A stretch of 64,000 bases of DNA from Maridesulfovibrio sp. (GCF_963666665.1 NZ_OY762999.1:3506001-3570000); one strand, 5' to 3'; shown: positions 1-8,733, numbered from the stretch's first letter. Program-made: numbers and translations. The notes: a model not told the origin generated them from the sequence alone.

Positions 1-905
1 TCTGCGGCCCGGTAGAGATCAATTTTTTTGGCTTCAGAAGGCCGACCTATGATAGACAGTTCCAGCCCCATGTTGCGGCCCAGCTGGGTCAGAGTTGCCG
101 GAAAATCGTCTTCTTCGTCGACCCATCCTCCGAGAAGTACCCGCACTTTTTCCCGGTTCATGCCCGATGCGAAAAGTCTTTGCAGGGCTCGCAGCAGGGG
201 CAGGATATCCATTTTGGAATGATGGGCGATGCGTCCGAAGACAAGAATATTGATACGTTCGTCTGATGTATCAATTCCGAGCCTGATTTTGGCTTGTGTC
301 TTTAAATGCTCGTCCGGAGGTGCAAGCTGGCCGGGATTGATGCCCAGCGGAATTTTTCTGATTTGCGGTGTGGGGTGGGTTTCTTCACTCAGCCCCAGCC
401 CTTCACGCAGATGTTTGAAATATTTTTCAACAACAACGATTCCAGTGCTGGAAGTGGTTACGATGCAGTCCCGCCCTGTGGTGCCCTTCCATAAATAATT
501 GAGGAAGAATGAACCGTAGTTGCTGTAACTCAAGGAGTGGGTTGTTCCGGTTATGGGAAATATATTTCGGGCGTATTTGTTGCGGACCCGGGCCAGATGA
601 GGCGGATAGTTAATGCAGTCAGACTGGTGGAAGCAAAAATAATCGCGGGACGCTATTTCGGCGGGCAGGTCCCGGCGGTCCATGAGTTTTATCCGCCCTG
701 CGTCCATAATAGCCGGATAATTGGTTTGGAAAAAATTGCTCAGCCCCTGTCTGACCCCTTCTCCGGAAAGGAAGAAGTGATACTCATCAAACGGGTCCGC
801 TTCGAGTAATCCGTTCAAGAAACCTGAGTTAGCTACTTTCCTGCCCAGAATGGGGCCGCTTTCGTAGAATGGGTCCAGACTCCCCCATATTCTTTGAGTT
901 TTCAT
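1..905 (-). CDS. Glycosyltransferase, GT4/GT1-like, 3' end cut by window edge
   Basis: The minus strand is open from an ATG at 905 to the window edge (301 residues seen). The visible protein starts MKTQRIWGSLDPFYESGP. Around residues 190-300 it has the linker and C-terminal Rossmann features of GT-B glycosyltransferases: a stretch reading INILVFGRIAHHSKMDILPL followed by VRVLLGG and a LYRAA segment at the edge. Such enzymes transfer a sugar from a nucleotide-sugar donor in cell-envelope glycan synthesis. The C-terminal donor-binding part lies outside the window, so donor and acceptor cannot be named. It diverges from the diguanylate cyclase gene, with 326 bp between the start codons. Confidence 0.75.
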   Translation of the reverse strand, partial: MKTQRIWGSLDPFYESGPILGRKVANSGFLNGLLEADPFDEYHFFLSGEGVRQGLSNFFQTNYPAIMDAGRIKLMDRRDLPAEIASRDYFCFHQSDCINYPPHLARVRNKYARNIFPITGTTHSLSYSNYGSFFLNYLWKGTTGRDCIVTTSSTGIVVVEKYFKHLREGLGLSEETHPTPQIRKIPLGINPGQLAPPDEHLKTQAKIRLGIDTSDERINILVFGRIAHHSKMDILPLLRALQRLFASGMNREKVRVLLGGWVDEEDDFPATLTQLGRNMGLELSIIGRPSEAKKIDLYRAA

Positions 906-1231
906 ACGTTATTTCAAGCCACATTTGGCCCGCTCTTGTCAAAGGATTTATTTGCCGTGCAAGGCTCTGTGGGACTGACGGATTTCCGGCACTCTTTGCC
1001 GTTTTCATGTCTGCCGCAGGAAATTGCGTGTTGTGAAAATATTCTTCAAAATATTTATAACTCCTGATGTTTTTATGATAAATACCTGTTATAAAAGAAT
1101 TTACTTTTAGGCATTGAGCCTCTTGTCTCTTGAGTATTTGTCTGTCGTTATCTTCTAAATATCTGGTGGCCCTTTTTTTGCAAAATACCGGGTGGAATAT
1201 TGTTTCTGACAGCTAATCAAGGAGACCAGAA
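906..1231. other. Divergent intergenic region, 326 bp
   Basis: This gap separates the glycosyltransferase (leftward) and the diguanylate cyclase (rightward). I see no ORF with a ribosome binding site. The right half is AT-rich and holds the sigma-54-type promoter listed separately; an AAGGAGA ribosome binding site at 1219-1225 sets the ATG at 1232. I could not pick a convincing promoter for the leftward gene. Confidence 0.6.
1167..1182 (+). promoter_or_regulatory. Sigma-54 (-24/-12) promoter of the diguanylate cyclase gene
   Basis: The sequence TGGCCC, five T residues, then TTGCA matches the sigma-54 consensus TGGCAC-N5-TTGCA almost perfectly. The invariant GG (1168-1169) and GC (1180-1181) have the required spacing. 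It lies about 50 bp upstream of the ATG at 1232, leaving room for a start near 1193 and the ribosome binding site at 1219. Transcription would then need an enhancer-binding activator. Confidence 0.75.
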
Positions 1232-2704
1232 ATGAAAAGAGGACACAGGCCTGAACTGCTTTGGGGGTTCGGTCTTAACAGTAACGAAGCCGGTAAAATC
1301 GAGGATTCCCTCGGTCCCGGATTCTTTTTGAGAAATTTTTCCGCGCGTTCACTGCCCGGTGAAAAGGAACTGAGTAATAATGAAAAGCCTGCCGCCACCT
1401 GGATTCCGCAAAGAGTCTGGGAGGAACTGCCTGAAGATAGGCGCATGGCCTATCGTAACCTTGAATCCACTCAGCGCATCCTGATTCAGGACGATAAGAA
1501 CAACGCTGATCTGGAGCAGGTGCTTGAAGACGGTTTTCTGGCAGTCATCAGTTCTCCGCTGACCAGTTCCAAGGTGCAGGATGCTCTGTTCAGGGCCAAG
1601 GAAATTTCCGGCTTGTATGGTGACCTTTACCGTATGACCGAGGAAATTATTCTTGAACGGGAGCTGCTTTCCCGTAAAACCGAACAGCTCATGTTCTTAA
1701 ACACCGTGCTTTCCAATGCCACTGAGCGACTTGAAGTTGCTGATATCCTTGGGCAGGCCGCTGAAGACCTCAAGATGCTCCTTCCTGTTTATTCGGTTCA
1801 GGGTGCTTTTTGGAATGTCCTGCCCACAGGAAAGCATATTGATGCAGAAATTTTCATCAATCCCGTTCAGGCCGAAAACGTCCAGTCCGAATGGATTGAG
1901 TTGATGATCGAAAATGTTGTTACCCTCAGCGGTATGGAAGTCTCAAGCTATAATATGTCCGAGACTGTACCTGTCGGCAGCAATCAGATGATCTACAGCC
2001 CCGGAGCCGGGAGGATTCTGGCTCTGCCGCTGATTGCCCGTGGCGAGAAGTTCGGTTGTCTGGTCATGCTTTGCGAGCGCAATGTCAGATTGGCCAAGGA
2101 TCAGGTTGCTTCCCTCAATGCTGCGGTCAATCACCTCTCGCTTGCCTTGAGCAATGCCATCATGTTCAACAAGATCAAGACCCGCGCAAACCGTGACGGT
2201 CTTACCAGAGTCTACAACCGTCGCAGTTTTGATGAAAGACTGGTCGAGGAGTTCAAGCGTCATCAGCGTTTGAATACCGAACTTTCACTGCTCATGGTTG
2301 ATCTGGACCATTTTAAGTCCGTGAACGACACATACGGTCATATGGCCGGGGATATGGTGCTTGAAAGAGTGGCCAGAATATTCGAGAAGACCTTTCGATC
2401 CACTGATTTTATCGCCCGTTACGGTGGAGAGGAATTTGTAATCCTGCTGCCCCATACCAGGGAAGATCAAGCTGAGATGCTTGCTGAGCGGATCAGGGCC
2501 AAGGTTGAATCCTGCACCATGACTTATCAGGATAAGAATTTTAACGTGACTGCCAGCATCGGTGTTTCATCCATCCGTCCGGGAAGTCTTGAAAAAGATA
2601 CCGAGATTGTCCGTAAGGCAGATGAAGCTCTTTACGATGCGAAGATGCAGGGACGTAACCGGGTGGTTGTTTCCCCCATGCGTCCCAAGCTTAGAATTAT
2701 GTAG
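1232..2704 (+). CDS. GGDEF diguanylate cyclase with pseudo-receiver-like and GAF-like N-terminus
   Basis: This 490-residue protein should make cyclic di-GMP from two GTP. The C-terminal GGDEF domain (about residues 325-485) has the active-site loop GGEEF at 398-402 and an inhibitory I-site RSTD at 389-392, exactly five residues upstream, so product feedback is likely. Residues about 160-310 resemble a GAF domain. Residues 1-130 look like a degenerate receiver-type fold without a clear phosphoacceptor aspartate. No membrane segment is seen, so it should be cytoplasmic. The start is set by AAGGAGA seven bases before ATG 1232. It stands alone between a sigma-54 promoter and a strong terminator. 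Confidence 0.92.
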   Translation: MKRGHRPELLWGFGLNSNEAGKIEDSLGPGFFLRNFSARSLPGEKELSNNEKPAATWIPQRVWEELPEDRRMAYRNLESTQRILIQDDKNNADLEQVLEDGFLAVISSPLTSSKVQDALFRAKEISGLYGDLYRMTEEIILERELLSRKTEQLMFLNTVLSNATERLEVADILGQAAEDLKMLLPVYSVQGAFWNVLPTGKHIDAEIFINPVQAENVQSEWIELMIENVVTLSGMEVSSYNMSETVPVGSNQMIYSPGAGRILALPLIARGEKFGCLVMLCERNVRLAKDQVASLNAAVNHLSLALSNAIMFNKIKTRANRDGLTRVYNRRSFDERLVEEFKRHQRLNTELSLLMVDLDHFKSVNDTYGHMAGDMVLERVARIFEKTFRSTDFIARYGGEEFVILLPHTREDQAEMLAERIRAKVESCTMTYQDKNFNVTASIGVSSIRPGSLEKDTEIVRKADEALYDAKMQGRNRVVVSPMRPKLRIM

Positions 2705-2745
2705 TTTCTGAGGTTTCCTTCAGCCTATAGCTGTCAGGCTGAGTT

Positions 2746-2779
2746 AAGGGGTTCCGGTTGTCGGAGCCCCTTCTTTTTT
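2746..2779 (+). terminator. Rho-independent terminator after the diguanylate cyclase gene
   Basis: A nine-base-pair stem (GGGGTTCCG with CGGAGCCCC, one G-T pair) with a five-base loop is followed by TTCTTTTTT. Confidence 0.85.
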
Positions 2780-2852
2780 GGGTAACCCAGTCAGAAAGTT
2801 ACGAATTATACCTCTATCTCTGGTTGTTGTGTTATTTATATTTTCATTATAC

Positions 2853-2881
2853 TTGAAAACTGAATGGCTTTTCAGTCTGAT
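2853..2881 (+). promoter_or_regulatory. Possible sigma-70 promoter of the queuosine-precursor transporter gene
   Basis: TTGAAA (2853-2858) and TCTGAT (2876-2881) are 17 bp apart. The spacer carries a perfect inverted repeat ACTGAA/TTCAGT (2859-2864 and 2871-2876), which could be an operator or chance. Confidence 0.35.
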
Positions 2882-2984
2882 TTAAGCTAGGAGCATTGTC
2901 ACAGGGTGTGAGAGCCCGTGTTTGTTAAGTTGCGGTGTTTTTCTTGAATGCGAATTCAATGGAATGTCCGTACAGGAGCTTGAT

Positions 2985-3665
2985 ATGAATGAATTATTAT
3001 GGCTTGGCTTTGCGGTCATGGACCTAAGTCTTGTTCTTATTATTTATAGATTTTTCGGTAAGATAGGCTTGTTTGGTTTAATCGTATTCAACCTGATCCT
3101 TTGTAATATTCAGGTTTTGAAGACTATTGAACTGTTCGGGATGACCACCACTCTGGGCAATATCCTTTATGCCAGCGTTTTTCTTTCCACTGATATGCTC
3201 AGCGAGTTTTATGGCAAAAAAGAAGCCAAGAAAGCTGTTTATCTGGGATTTGTGGTGCTGGTCATGGCTGTTGTTTATATGCAGCTGGCCCTCATGTTTA
3301 CTCCGGCTGCGGATGATTTTGCTCAGCCTCATCTTGAAGCCATTTTCGGATTCCTGCCCCGTATTGCGCTCGGCAGCATGGCCGCTTATATTGTTTCTCA
3401 GCTTAATGATGTTTATATCTTTCACCTGCTGAAGGACAAAATGGGAGAGCGCCATCTCTGGTTGCGTAACAATGCTTCCACCTTGCTCAGTCAGTTCCTT
3501 GATTCGTCCGTATTCTGCCTAGTGGCCCTGTGGGGGCTCTTTCCTTTTGAGGTATGGGTGGAAATCCTTTTTACTACCTATCTTTTTAAGGTTATAGTAG
3601 CGATTATGGATACACCGTTTCTGTATATGGCCCGCCGGCTGCATTCCCGTGTGTCCGAAGTCTGA
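2985..3665 (+). CDS. Queuosine precursor transporter (YhhQ/VUT family)
   Basis: This is an integral membrane protein of 226 residues with about six hydrophobic segments. The stretch TLGNILYASVFLSTDMLSEF and the later LRNNASTLLSQFLDSSVFC are hallmarks of the VUT/YhhQ family, which imports 7-deazaguanine precursors (preQ0/preQ1) for tRNA queuosine. I chose ATG 2985 because AGGAG at 2974-2978 sits six bases ahead; the frame is open further upstream to 2922 but without a ribosome binding site. No queuosine synthesis gene is next to it. I looked for a preQ1 riboswitch in the 200-bp leader and found no convincing match. Confidence 0.88.
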   Translation: MNELLWLGFAVMDLSLVLIIYRFFGKIGLFGLIVFNLILCNIQVLKTIELFGMTTTLGNILYASVFLSTDMLSEFYGKKEAKKAVYLGFVVLVMAVVYMQLALMFTPAADDFAQPHLEAIFGFLPRIALGSMAAYIVSQLNDVYIFHLLKDKMGERHLWLRNNASTLLSQFLDSSVFCLVALWGLFPFEVWVEILFTTYLFKVIVAIMDTPFLYMARRLHSRVSEV

Positions 3666-3735
3666 TAGTCTGTTCTTGACTGGGCAATTGCCTTTAAGAT
3701 TCGAATTCTAATTTTGCAAAAATACGAGGTTGCCA

Positions 3736-4581
3736 ATGAGTAAAATGTTTGGAAAATCCGTTCCTTTTTATAAGATGCAGGGCTGCGGCAATGATTTCGT
3801 AATTATCGATAACCGTGAACTGGGTGTACCTGTTGAGAAGATGTCTCTTTGGGCAGAGAAACTTTGCCAGCGTGCTTTCGGTGTTTACGCCGACGGCCTT
3901 TTTTTTATTGAAAATGCACCTGAAGGTTCCGGTCTTGATTTTGTCTGGCAATTTTACAATTCTGATGGCTCAAGGGCAGAAATGTGCGGCAATGCATCCC
4001 GTTGCGCCGGAAGGCTGGCCCATGCGCTGGGTATTGCCGAAGAGCAGCACGTTTTCGGATCTGATGCCGGTCCTATTAAGGTGCAGGTTTTTCCTGAGCT
4101 TGAGGAAGTTAAGGTTCAGCTTACCCCGCCTGAAGGTCTGGTAGTGAAACAGACTCTTGAGATTGACGGCGAAGAATACGAGTACCATTTTGCCAACACC
4201 GGCGTTCCGCATGTTGTGGTTCAGGTTGCTGATGTTGAAGAAGTTGACGTTAAGAAAATCGGAGCGGCATTCCGTTACCACGAGGTTTTTGCTCCTGCCG
4301 GGACCAACGTGAACTTCGTGCAGATCGACGATAATGACAGCCTTATTGTGCGCACCTATGAAAGGGGCGTAGAAGATGAAACATATGCTTGCGGAACCGG
4401 AGTCAGTGCAGTGCAGGTTACCCTCTATGAACAGGGTCTGACTGATGCTGCTGTGCGTGTCCGTACTTCCGGCGGTGAAATCCTCAAGGTTATCATCGAA
4501 GAAGGCAATGTCTTTTTGCAGGGCGGAGCAGAGCTCACTTTTTCAGGTGAAGTTTATCTCGAATCCCTGGGAATTGAATAG
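3736..4581 (+). CDS. dapF: Diaminopimelate epimerase
   Basis: DapF converts LL- to meso-diaminopimelate for lysine and peptidoglycan synthesis in the cytoplasm. The 281-residue protein has both catalytic cysteines in their usual contexts: C84 in EMCGNASR and C219 in YACGTGVSA, plus the N-terminal KMQGCGNDF motif. The start is ATG 3736, six bases after GAGG; a TTG two codons upstream is not needed. It is followed by a strong terminator and appears monocistronic. Confidence 0.97.
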   Translation: MSKMFGKSVPFYKMQGCGNDFVIIDNRELGVPVEKMSLWAEKLCQRAFGVYADGLFFIENAPEGSGLDFVWQFYNSDGSRAEMCGNASRCAGRLAHALGIAEEQHVFGSDAGPIKVQVFPELEEVKVQLTPPEGLVVKQTLEIDGEEYEYHFANTGVPHVVVQVADVEEVDVKKIGAAFRYHEVFAPAGTNVNFVQIDDNDSLIVRTYERGVEDETYACGTGVSAVQVTLYEQGLTDAAVRVRTSGGEILKVIIEEGNVFLQGGAELTFSGEVYLESLGIE

Positions 4582-4606
4582 CGTTACAGGTTAGAAATTT
4601 GTGAGG

Positions 4607-4637
4607 AGGGCACTGCATTTTTGCGGTGTCCTTTTTT
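4607..4637 (+). terminator. Rho-independent terminator after dapF
   Basis: A ten-base-pair stem, AGGGCACTGC with GCGGTGTCCT (two wobble pairs), with a T-rich loop, is followed by a run of T. Confidence 0.85.
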
Positions 4638-4951
4638 ACTATTCTGAAAAACATACCTGAAAAGAATAAAATCCAATATAGCCGAAATCAGTTCTTGCAT
4701 GGGATGAGTATTCCTTGTATAGCCTTCTTTTCGCGCCAGTAATGATTTGCTGGATAATGGACTTTCTTGTTTTTCAGTAAAATTTATTGGTTTGTGAGAA
4801 AAAACAGAAGAGATGTTTTAGCTCACTTTTGTTAATAGCTTGAAATTAAAGCATTAAATGTATATATATTATTGCATAATAAACTGGCACGATTTTGGCT
4901 TAGTTTGAAAGTAATAATGATTGCAAAATAATGAACTAAGGGAGAGATAAA
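4638..4951. other. AT-rich intergenic region, about 310 bp
   Basis: The stretch between the dapF terminator and the CII-like gene is AT-rich with no credible ORF. Its right end holds the sigma-54-type promoter at 4885-4900, preceded by an A/T-only tract near 4858-4870 (TGTATATATATTATT) that could be a bent upstream element or binding site. Confidence 0.5.
4885..4900 (+). promoter_or_regulatory. Sigma-54 (-24/-12) promoter of the CII-like regulator gene
   Basis: TGGCAC at 4885-4890, five bases, then TGGCT at 4896-4900 keep the invariant GG (4886-4887) and GC (4898-4899) at the right distance; one -12 base deviates from TTGCA. It is 52 bp upstream of the ATG at 4952, with an A+T-rich upstream stretch. 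Confidence 0.65.
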
Positions 4952-5437
4952 ATGGCAAATAATGAACTTACCAAGCTTTTACAGGACGTTGTACTCAAAA
5001 ACGACAAACCTGCACGTGATGTTGCAAATGAAATCAACAAGCCTTACCCCACCCTTCTTCGTGAAATTAACCCCGAAGATAAAGGTGCTAAAGTAGGCGT
5101 TGAAGAACTGATCCCCATCATGAAGGCTACCGGCAGCATTCGCCCCCTGACCAGGCTTGCAAACATCATGGGTTACGTACTCGTTCCCATGGATATCAAT
5201 CCTGAAGATCCTGATGAAGCTAACTACATGGCTCTCGATCTCATGGACGGTTTCGGTCGTTACTCCAAGGCTCTTAAAAGTGCCCTGCAGGCTGATCCTT
5301 CCGATGAACTGGTAGATTCCGTAGAACAGGAAGGCTTTGAAGCAATCACCGCTATCCTGACCATGGTTCACTACCTGCGTAAAAGATCTGAAGAAGAAAA
5401 AGCAAAGAACGCACCCCGTCTAGCTCAGGTCAGCTAG
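4952..5437 (+). CDS. Phage regulatory CII-like (CP76 family) DNA-binding protein
   Basis: The 161-residue soluble protein resembles the phage CII/CP76 regulator family: an N-terminal helix-turn-helix-like part (residues 1-75, with KPARDVANEINKPYPTLLRE) and a helical C-terminal half. Proteins of this type occur as single chromosomal genes outside prophages, and no phage gene is near it here, so it is probably a domesticated regulator. ATG 4952 follows GGGAGAG. A sigma-54 promoter precedes it and a very strong terminator follows, so it is a single-gene unit. Its targets cannot be read from the sequence. Confidence 0.7.
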   Translation: MANNELTKLLQDVVLKNDKPARDVANEINKPYPTLLREINPEDKGAKVGVEELIPIMKATGSIRPLTRLANIMGYVLVPMDINPEDPDEANYMALDLMDGFGRYSKALKSALQADPSDELVDSVEQEGFEAITAILTMVHYLRKRSEEEKAKNAPRLAQVS

Positions 5438-5460
5438 CAGACGGCAGATAAAGTTCCATC

Positions 5461-5502
5461 AAAAAAAATCCCCGCCAGTTGATATTGGCGGGGATTTTTT
5501 TG
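5461..5502. terminator. Strong bidirectional Rho-independent terminator
   Basis: A perfect GC-rich inverted repeat (ATCCCCGCCA with TGGCGGGGAT) is flanked by A8 on the left and T7 on the right. It serves the CII-like gene (rightward) and the small minus-strand gene (leftward). Confidence 0.92.
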
Positions 5503-5532
5503 TTCAGCACTCAGACGGTGCTTGAAAAAAGA

Positions 5533-5748
5533 TTAGCAGTTATGAACGTCCTTATTGATGTAGAAGCAGAGGTCGAAGAGGTTGTTGACCATCTGGTCCA
5601 CGAGATGGTCCTGCTCCGGGCAGGGGGGCTGAGTGTTCACTGTTTTATTGATGATTTTTGCAAATAATACCGAAACAAGTTCATCGTCTTTGTGGCTCCA
5701 ATACTTGGTAGCAGACGCAGCTTTGTTATCAAATCCGTGATAATACAT
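5533..5748 (-). CDS. Small unknown protein, 71 residues
   Basis: I do not recognise this protein. It begins MYYHGFDNKAASATKYWSHK and has cysteines in QPPCPEQDH, in LCFY and as the last residue. It is charged and has no membrane segment. The start is chosen at 5748 because the minus strand reads GGAGGAG five bases before that ATG; an in-frame ATG eight codons upstream lacks such a site. The shared terminator at 5461-5502 lies just downstream, which supports a real gene. Confidence 0.6.
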   Translation of the reverse strand: MYYHGFDNKAASATKYWSHKDDELVSVLFAKIINKTVNTQPPCPEQDHLVDQMVNNLFDLCFYINKDVHNC

Positions 5749-6013
5749 ACACTCCTCCGTGAGTGGGGACATCCGGCGGGCAGAAATTCACCTGCCGGTT
5801 CATACTTTTGCTATCGGCAGGCTGCGGCAATCACTTTACATGAGTTAAATATATTTTTGCAAATACCTGCAAAATGCCTGCGGTCATTGATTTAATCATA
5901 TAAAATAAATACAAGGGAGGGGTAGGTGTCACAGCACCTGTCTCCTGATATGATGGAATTCATGTAATCTTGTAATAAAAGGTGCCGCCGTCTTAGCGAA
6001 TGGCTGTGCCGGG
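5749..6013. other. Divergent leader region upstream of the Wsp-like operon
   Basis: No ORF is seen here. There is a perfect 7-bp inverted repeat CCTGCCG/CGGCAGG (5791-5797, 5815-5821), near the start of the leftward small gene. An A+T-rich stretch near 5893-5912 could hold a -10 element. After it comes a possible hairpin AGGTG-TCACAG-CACCT (about 5924-5939) within a GGAG/CTCC outer pairing, then a GC-rich segment running to the ATG. I could not match it to a known riboswitch. Confidence 0.4.
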
Positions 6014-8242
6014 ATGTATCCGATGCGTTTTTCCCTCAGAAGAAAGATAATCGCCATTGCCTGCGGAGCCGCAATTATTCCCATTGTGGCTATGTTTATC
6101 ATTACCGATATCCTTGAAGATCGGTTGCAGGATTGTATGAAGGGTGAGGTTCGGTCCCTTATCGAATCCCATGTTTCGCAGATGACTGCCGACCTTTTTG
6201 AGGAATGTCGTACTTCAGATCAATTGCTTACTGTTGAAACAGAAAGAGCGGCCATGGCTTTGCAGTCCCTGATGGATGATGAAGGCAGTATTCAAGTCTT
6301 GAAAAGGGTTTCGGATTGGCCTGTGAACAACCATCGTAATGATTTAGATGAGTTGACAGTCCCGGTGCTGACATTGGGGGGCACGGAATTTACCTATTCA
6401 AAACGTAAAGGGAAGCCGTTGCCCATGCTGGTGGAGGCAACCCGTATTTCCGGTGCTTATTGCACAATTTTTCAAAGATTGAATCCCGAAGGGGATATGC
6501 TGGTGGTGGATACCACCGCTCCTGCCGGGGATTTTAACTGGAAGCTTGGCGATATTTTCTATTCACTGGGTGACGACGGACGGGTTGTTACGGCCATTGA
6601 TGATGTCCTTTCCGGCCGCAAGGCCCAAAATTATGAAGCGATGGATCATGGCTCACGTTTTACCATCTATATCCCTTTGCGGGATCAGGATGGCTATGTG
6701 ACCGGTATGATGGCAGTCTACATGGATGATGATATTTTGCAGGTCCTACGCAATTCCATGCTTAAAACTTCTATCGGCAAGACCGGATATATCTGGGTTA
6801 TCGGCACCAAAGGAGAGAGCCGGGGACGCTATATTGTTTCCAATTCTCCCCAGAACGACGGGATGCATGTAGATGAGGTCAGCGGCAATAAAGGCTTCGT
6901 GCAGGAGATATTGAATCAGGCTATTGAAGCCGGGGAAGGTAAGCTCAGCAGTAAAAGCTATGTCTGGAAAAGCGGACCGGATGATGAGGGTCGGGATAAG
7001 CTTTCAGTCTTTACTTATTTCAAGCCTTGGGGATGGGTTATCGGTGCCGGGGTGTATCTTGATGAGTATCAGGGTATAACCACCCGTTTGACCGGAGTCC
7101 TTGATTATCTGGTGGAGTGGCTGAGTATTACCGGCATGGTACTGCTGGTCATAACCCTCATTGTTTCTTTCTATGCCAGCGGACTGATCGCTGAGCCGCT
7201 CAGCCATATGGTGGAGCTGGTCAAGGTTATTGCTTCCGGTGACCTGCATAAGGCGCGTGAAACCATTGCCGTCGTAGATGAATCCTGCCCCAATGCCCGT
7301 AAGGCGGTACGGCATGCCGAAAATCCTGAACTTCTTGATGAGACCGGGCAGCTTTATCTTGCAGTTAAAGGGATGGTTGATGTTCTTTTTTCCCTTATCG
7401 GACAGGTACAGCGTTCTGGTATTCAGGTAACCACTTCCTCCACGGAGATTGCGGCTTCTGCACGCCAGTTGGAAGTGACCGTTAACCAGCAGGCAGCTGC
7501 AACCACTCAAATCAGTGCCACCAGTGCCGAGATTTCAGCCAATTCCGGTGAGCTTGCCGGAGCGATGCATCATGTTAATGAGGCCGCTTCAAGTATGGAC
7601 AATCTTGCCTCTGAAGGTCAGGACGGTCTCAAGACCATGATCAGGATTATGGACGACCTGAGTTCCGCAACCATGACTATTACCGGCAAGCTGGATGAAA
7701 TCAATGACCGGGCCAATGCCATTGAGGGTATCGTTAATACCATCACCAAGGTTGCGGACCGCACCAACCTTCTTTCCCTTAACGCTGCCATTGAAGCGGA
7801 AAAGGCCGGAAAATTCGGTCAGGGCTTTTCCGTTGTTGCGGCCGAGATCAGGCGTCTAGCAGATCAGACTTCTGTGGCCGCCCTTGAGATTGAGGATATG
7901 ATCAGCAACATGCGCAGTTCCGTCGATTCCGGTGTGGATGAGATGGAAAAATTTGCTTCGGATGTCCGTTTCGGTGCTGAAAAGGCTGGTAAGCTGGGTA
8001 AGAAACTGGAAGGCATTATGACCGGGGTCCGTGAACTCAATCCCAGAATTGAACAGGTCAATGACGGTATGACCGCACAGGCCGAAGGTGCAGGTCAGAT
8101 CAGTGAAGCCATGGCCCAGCTTTCTGAAACAGCTTCCGATACTTCCGATGCCCTTTCAGAATTCAACAGGGCGACATCGCAGCTCAATGAAGCGGTGCAG
8201 GGCTTGCGTAGTGAAGTTGCGCGCTTCAAGGTGAGTGAATAG
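6014..8242 (+). CDS. Wsp-like methyl-accepting receptor with periplasmic Cache sensor (WspA position)
   Basis: A 742-residue transmembrane chemoreceptor. An N-terminal membrane segment (about residues 10-32) leads to a periplasmic Cache-type ligand domain (about 40-355, ending in a FTYFKPWGWVIGAGVY motif), a second membrane segment (about 368-390), HAMP, and a long signalling coiled coil. The hairpin tip reads DRTNLLSLNAAIEAEKAGKF. Downstream, SGVDEMEKF resembles the WspA receptor class. No C-terminal CheR-binding pentapeptide is seen (ends ARFKVSE). It opens the operon and lies 2 bp before cheW. The start could be ATG 6014 or 6023; neither has a strong ribosome binding site. Confidence 0.93.
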   Translation: MYPMRFSLRRKIIAIACGAAIIPIVAMFIITDILEDRLQDCMKGEVRSLIESHVSQMTADLFEECRTSDQLLTVETERAAMALQSLMDDEGSIQVLKRVSDWPVNNHRNDLDELTVPVLTLGGTEFTYSKRKGKPLPMLVEATRISGAYCTIFQRLNPEGDMLVVDTTAPAGDFNWKLGDIFYSLGDDGRVVTAIDDVLSGRKAQNYEAMDHGSRFTIYIPLRDQDGYVTGMMAVYMDDDILQVLRNSMLKTSIGKTGYIWVIGTKGESRGRYIVSNSPQNDGMHVDEVSGNKGFVQEILNQAIEAGEGKLSSKSYVWKSGPDDEGRDKLSVFTYFKPWGWVIGAGVYLDEYQGITTRLTGVLDYLVEWLSITGMVLLVITLIVSFYASGLIAEPLSHMVELVKVIASGDLHKARETIAVVDESCPNARKAVRHAENPELLDETGQLYLAVKGMVDVLFSLIGQVQRSGIQVTTSSTEIAASARQLEVTVNQQAAATTQISATSAEISANSGELAGAMHHVNEAASSMDNLASEGQDGLKTMIRIMDDLSSATMTITGKLDEINDRANAIEGIVNTITKVADRTNLLSLNAAIEAEKAGKFGQGFSVVAAEIRRLADQTSVAALEIEDMISNMRSSVDSGVDEMEKFASDVRFGAEKAGKLGKKLEGIMTGVRELNPRIEQVNDGMTAQAEGAGQISEAMAQLSETASDTSDALSEFNRATSQLNEAVQGLRSEVARFKVSE

Positions 8243-8244
8243 AC

Positions 8245-8730
8245 ATGCTGGTGCTCACATTCAGGATCGGTGAATACGTATACGGGCTGGAAGCTCGTTC
8301 CGTGGCAGAGGTGGTTCCGCCCACTGTCTGCAAGGAGCTGCCCCGCTCTCCGGATTACGTAAAGGGACTTTTCAATTACCGGGGTATGGTTACCCCGGTG
8401 GTGGATCTGTCCATGCTGGCAATGGATAGGCCTTGTATTTCGCGTATGTCCACCCGGATTGTCATCATTGATCTTGCCGATCTTGATGCCGGTGCGGAGC
8501 GGGGTAAGCAATATCTTGGTCTGCTGGCAGAAAATATTACCGAGACCTTGAAGATTGCTGATTCTGATTTTGAGGACTCCGGGCTGGAAATACCCGATGC
8601 TCCATGGCTTGGGAGGGTGGCACGGATTAATGATTGTATGCTGCAATTGCTCAAGCCGCGCAAGCTGTTGACCGAGGAATTGCGGCATGTGCTTTTCCCG
8701 AAAGATGATCAGGGACTGGTTCAGGAGTAA
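8245..8730 (+). CDS. CheW-like adaptor (WspB position)
   Basis: A 161-residue soluble CheW-domain protein (residues about 1-140; motifs RSPDYVKGLFNYRGMVTPVV and an INDCMLQLL segment) that should couple receptors to the CheA kinase. It lies 2 bp after the receptor gene and 3 bp before cheR, so translation is probably coupled. Its place as second gene matches WspB in Pseudomonas-type wsp operons. Confidence 0.92.
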   Translation: MLVLTFRIGEYVYGLEARSVAEVVPPTVCKELPRSPDYVKGLFNYRGMVTPVVDLSMLAMDRPCISRMSTRIVIIDLADLDAGAERGKQYLGLLAENITETLKIADSDFEDSGLEIPDAPWLGRVARINDCMLQLLKPRKLLTEELRHVLFPKDDQGLVQE

Positions 8731-8733
8731 GGG

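Noticed and set aside
2780..2984. preQ1 riboswitch before the queuosine transporter
   Set aside because: No match to the preQ1 classes that I can recall; only a possible promoter is visible.
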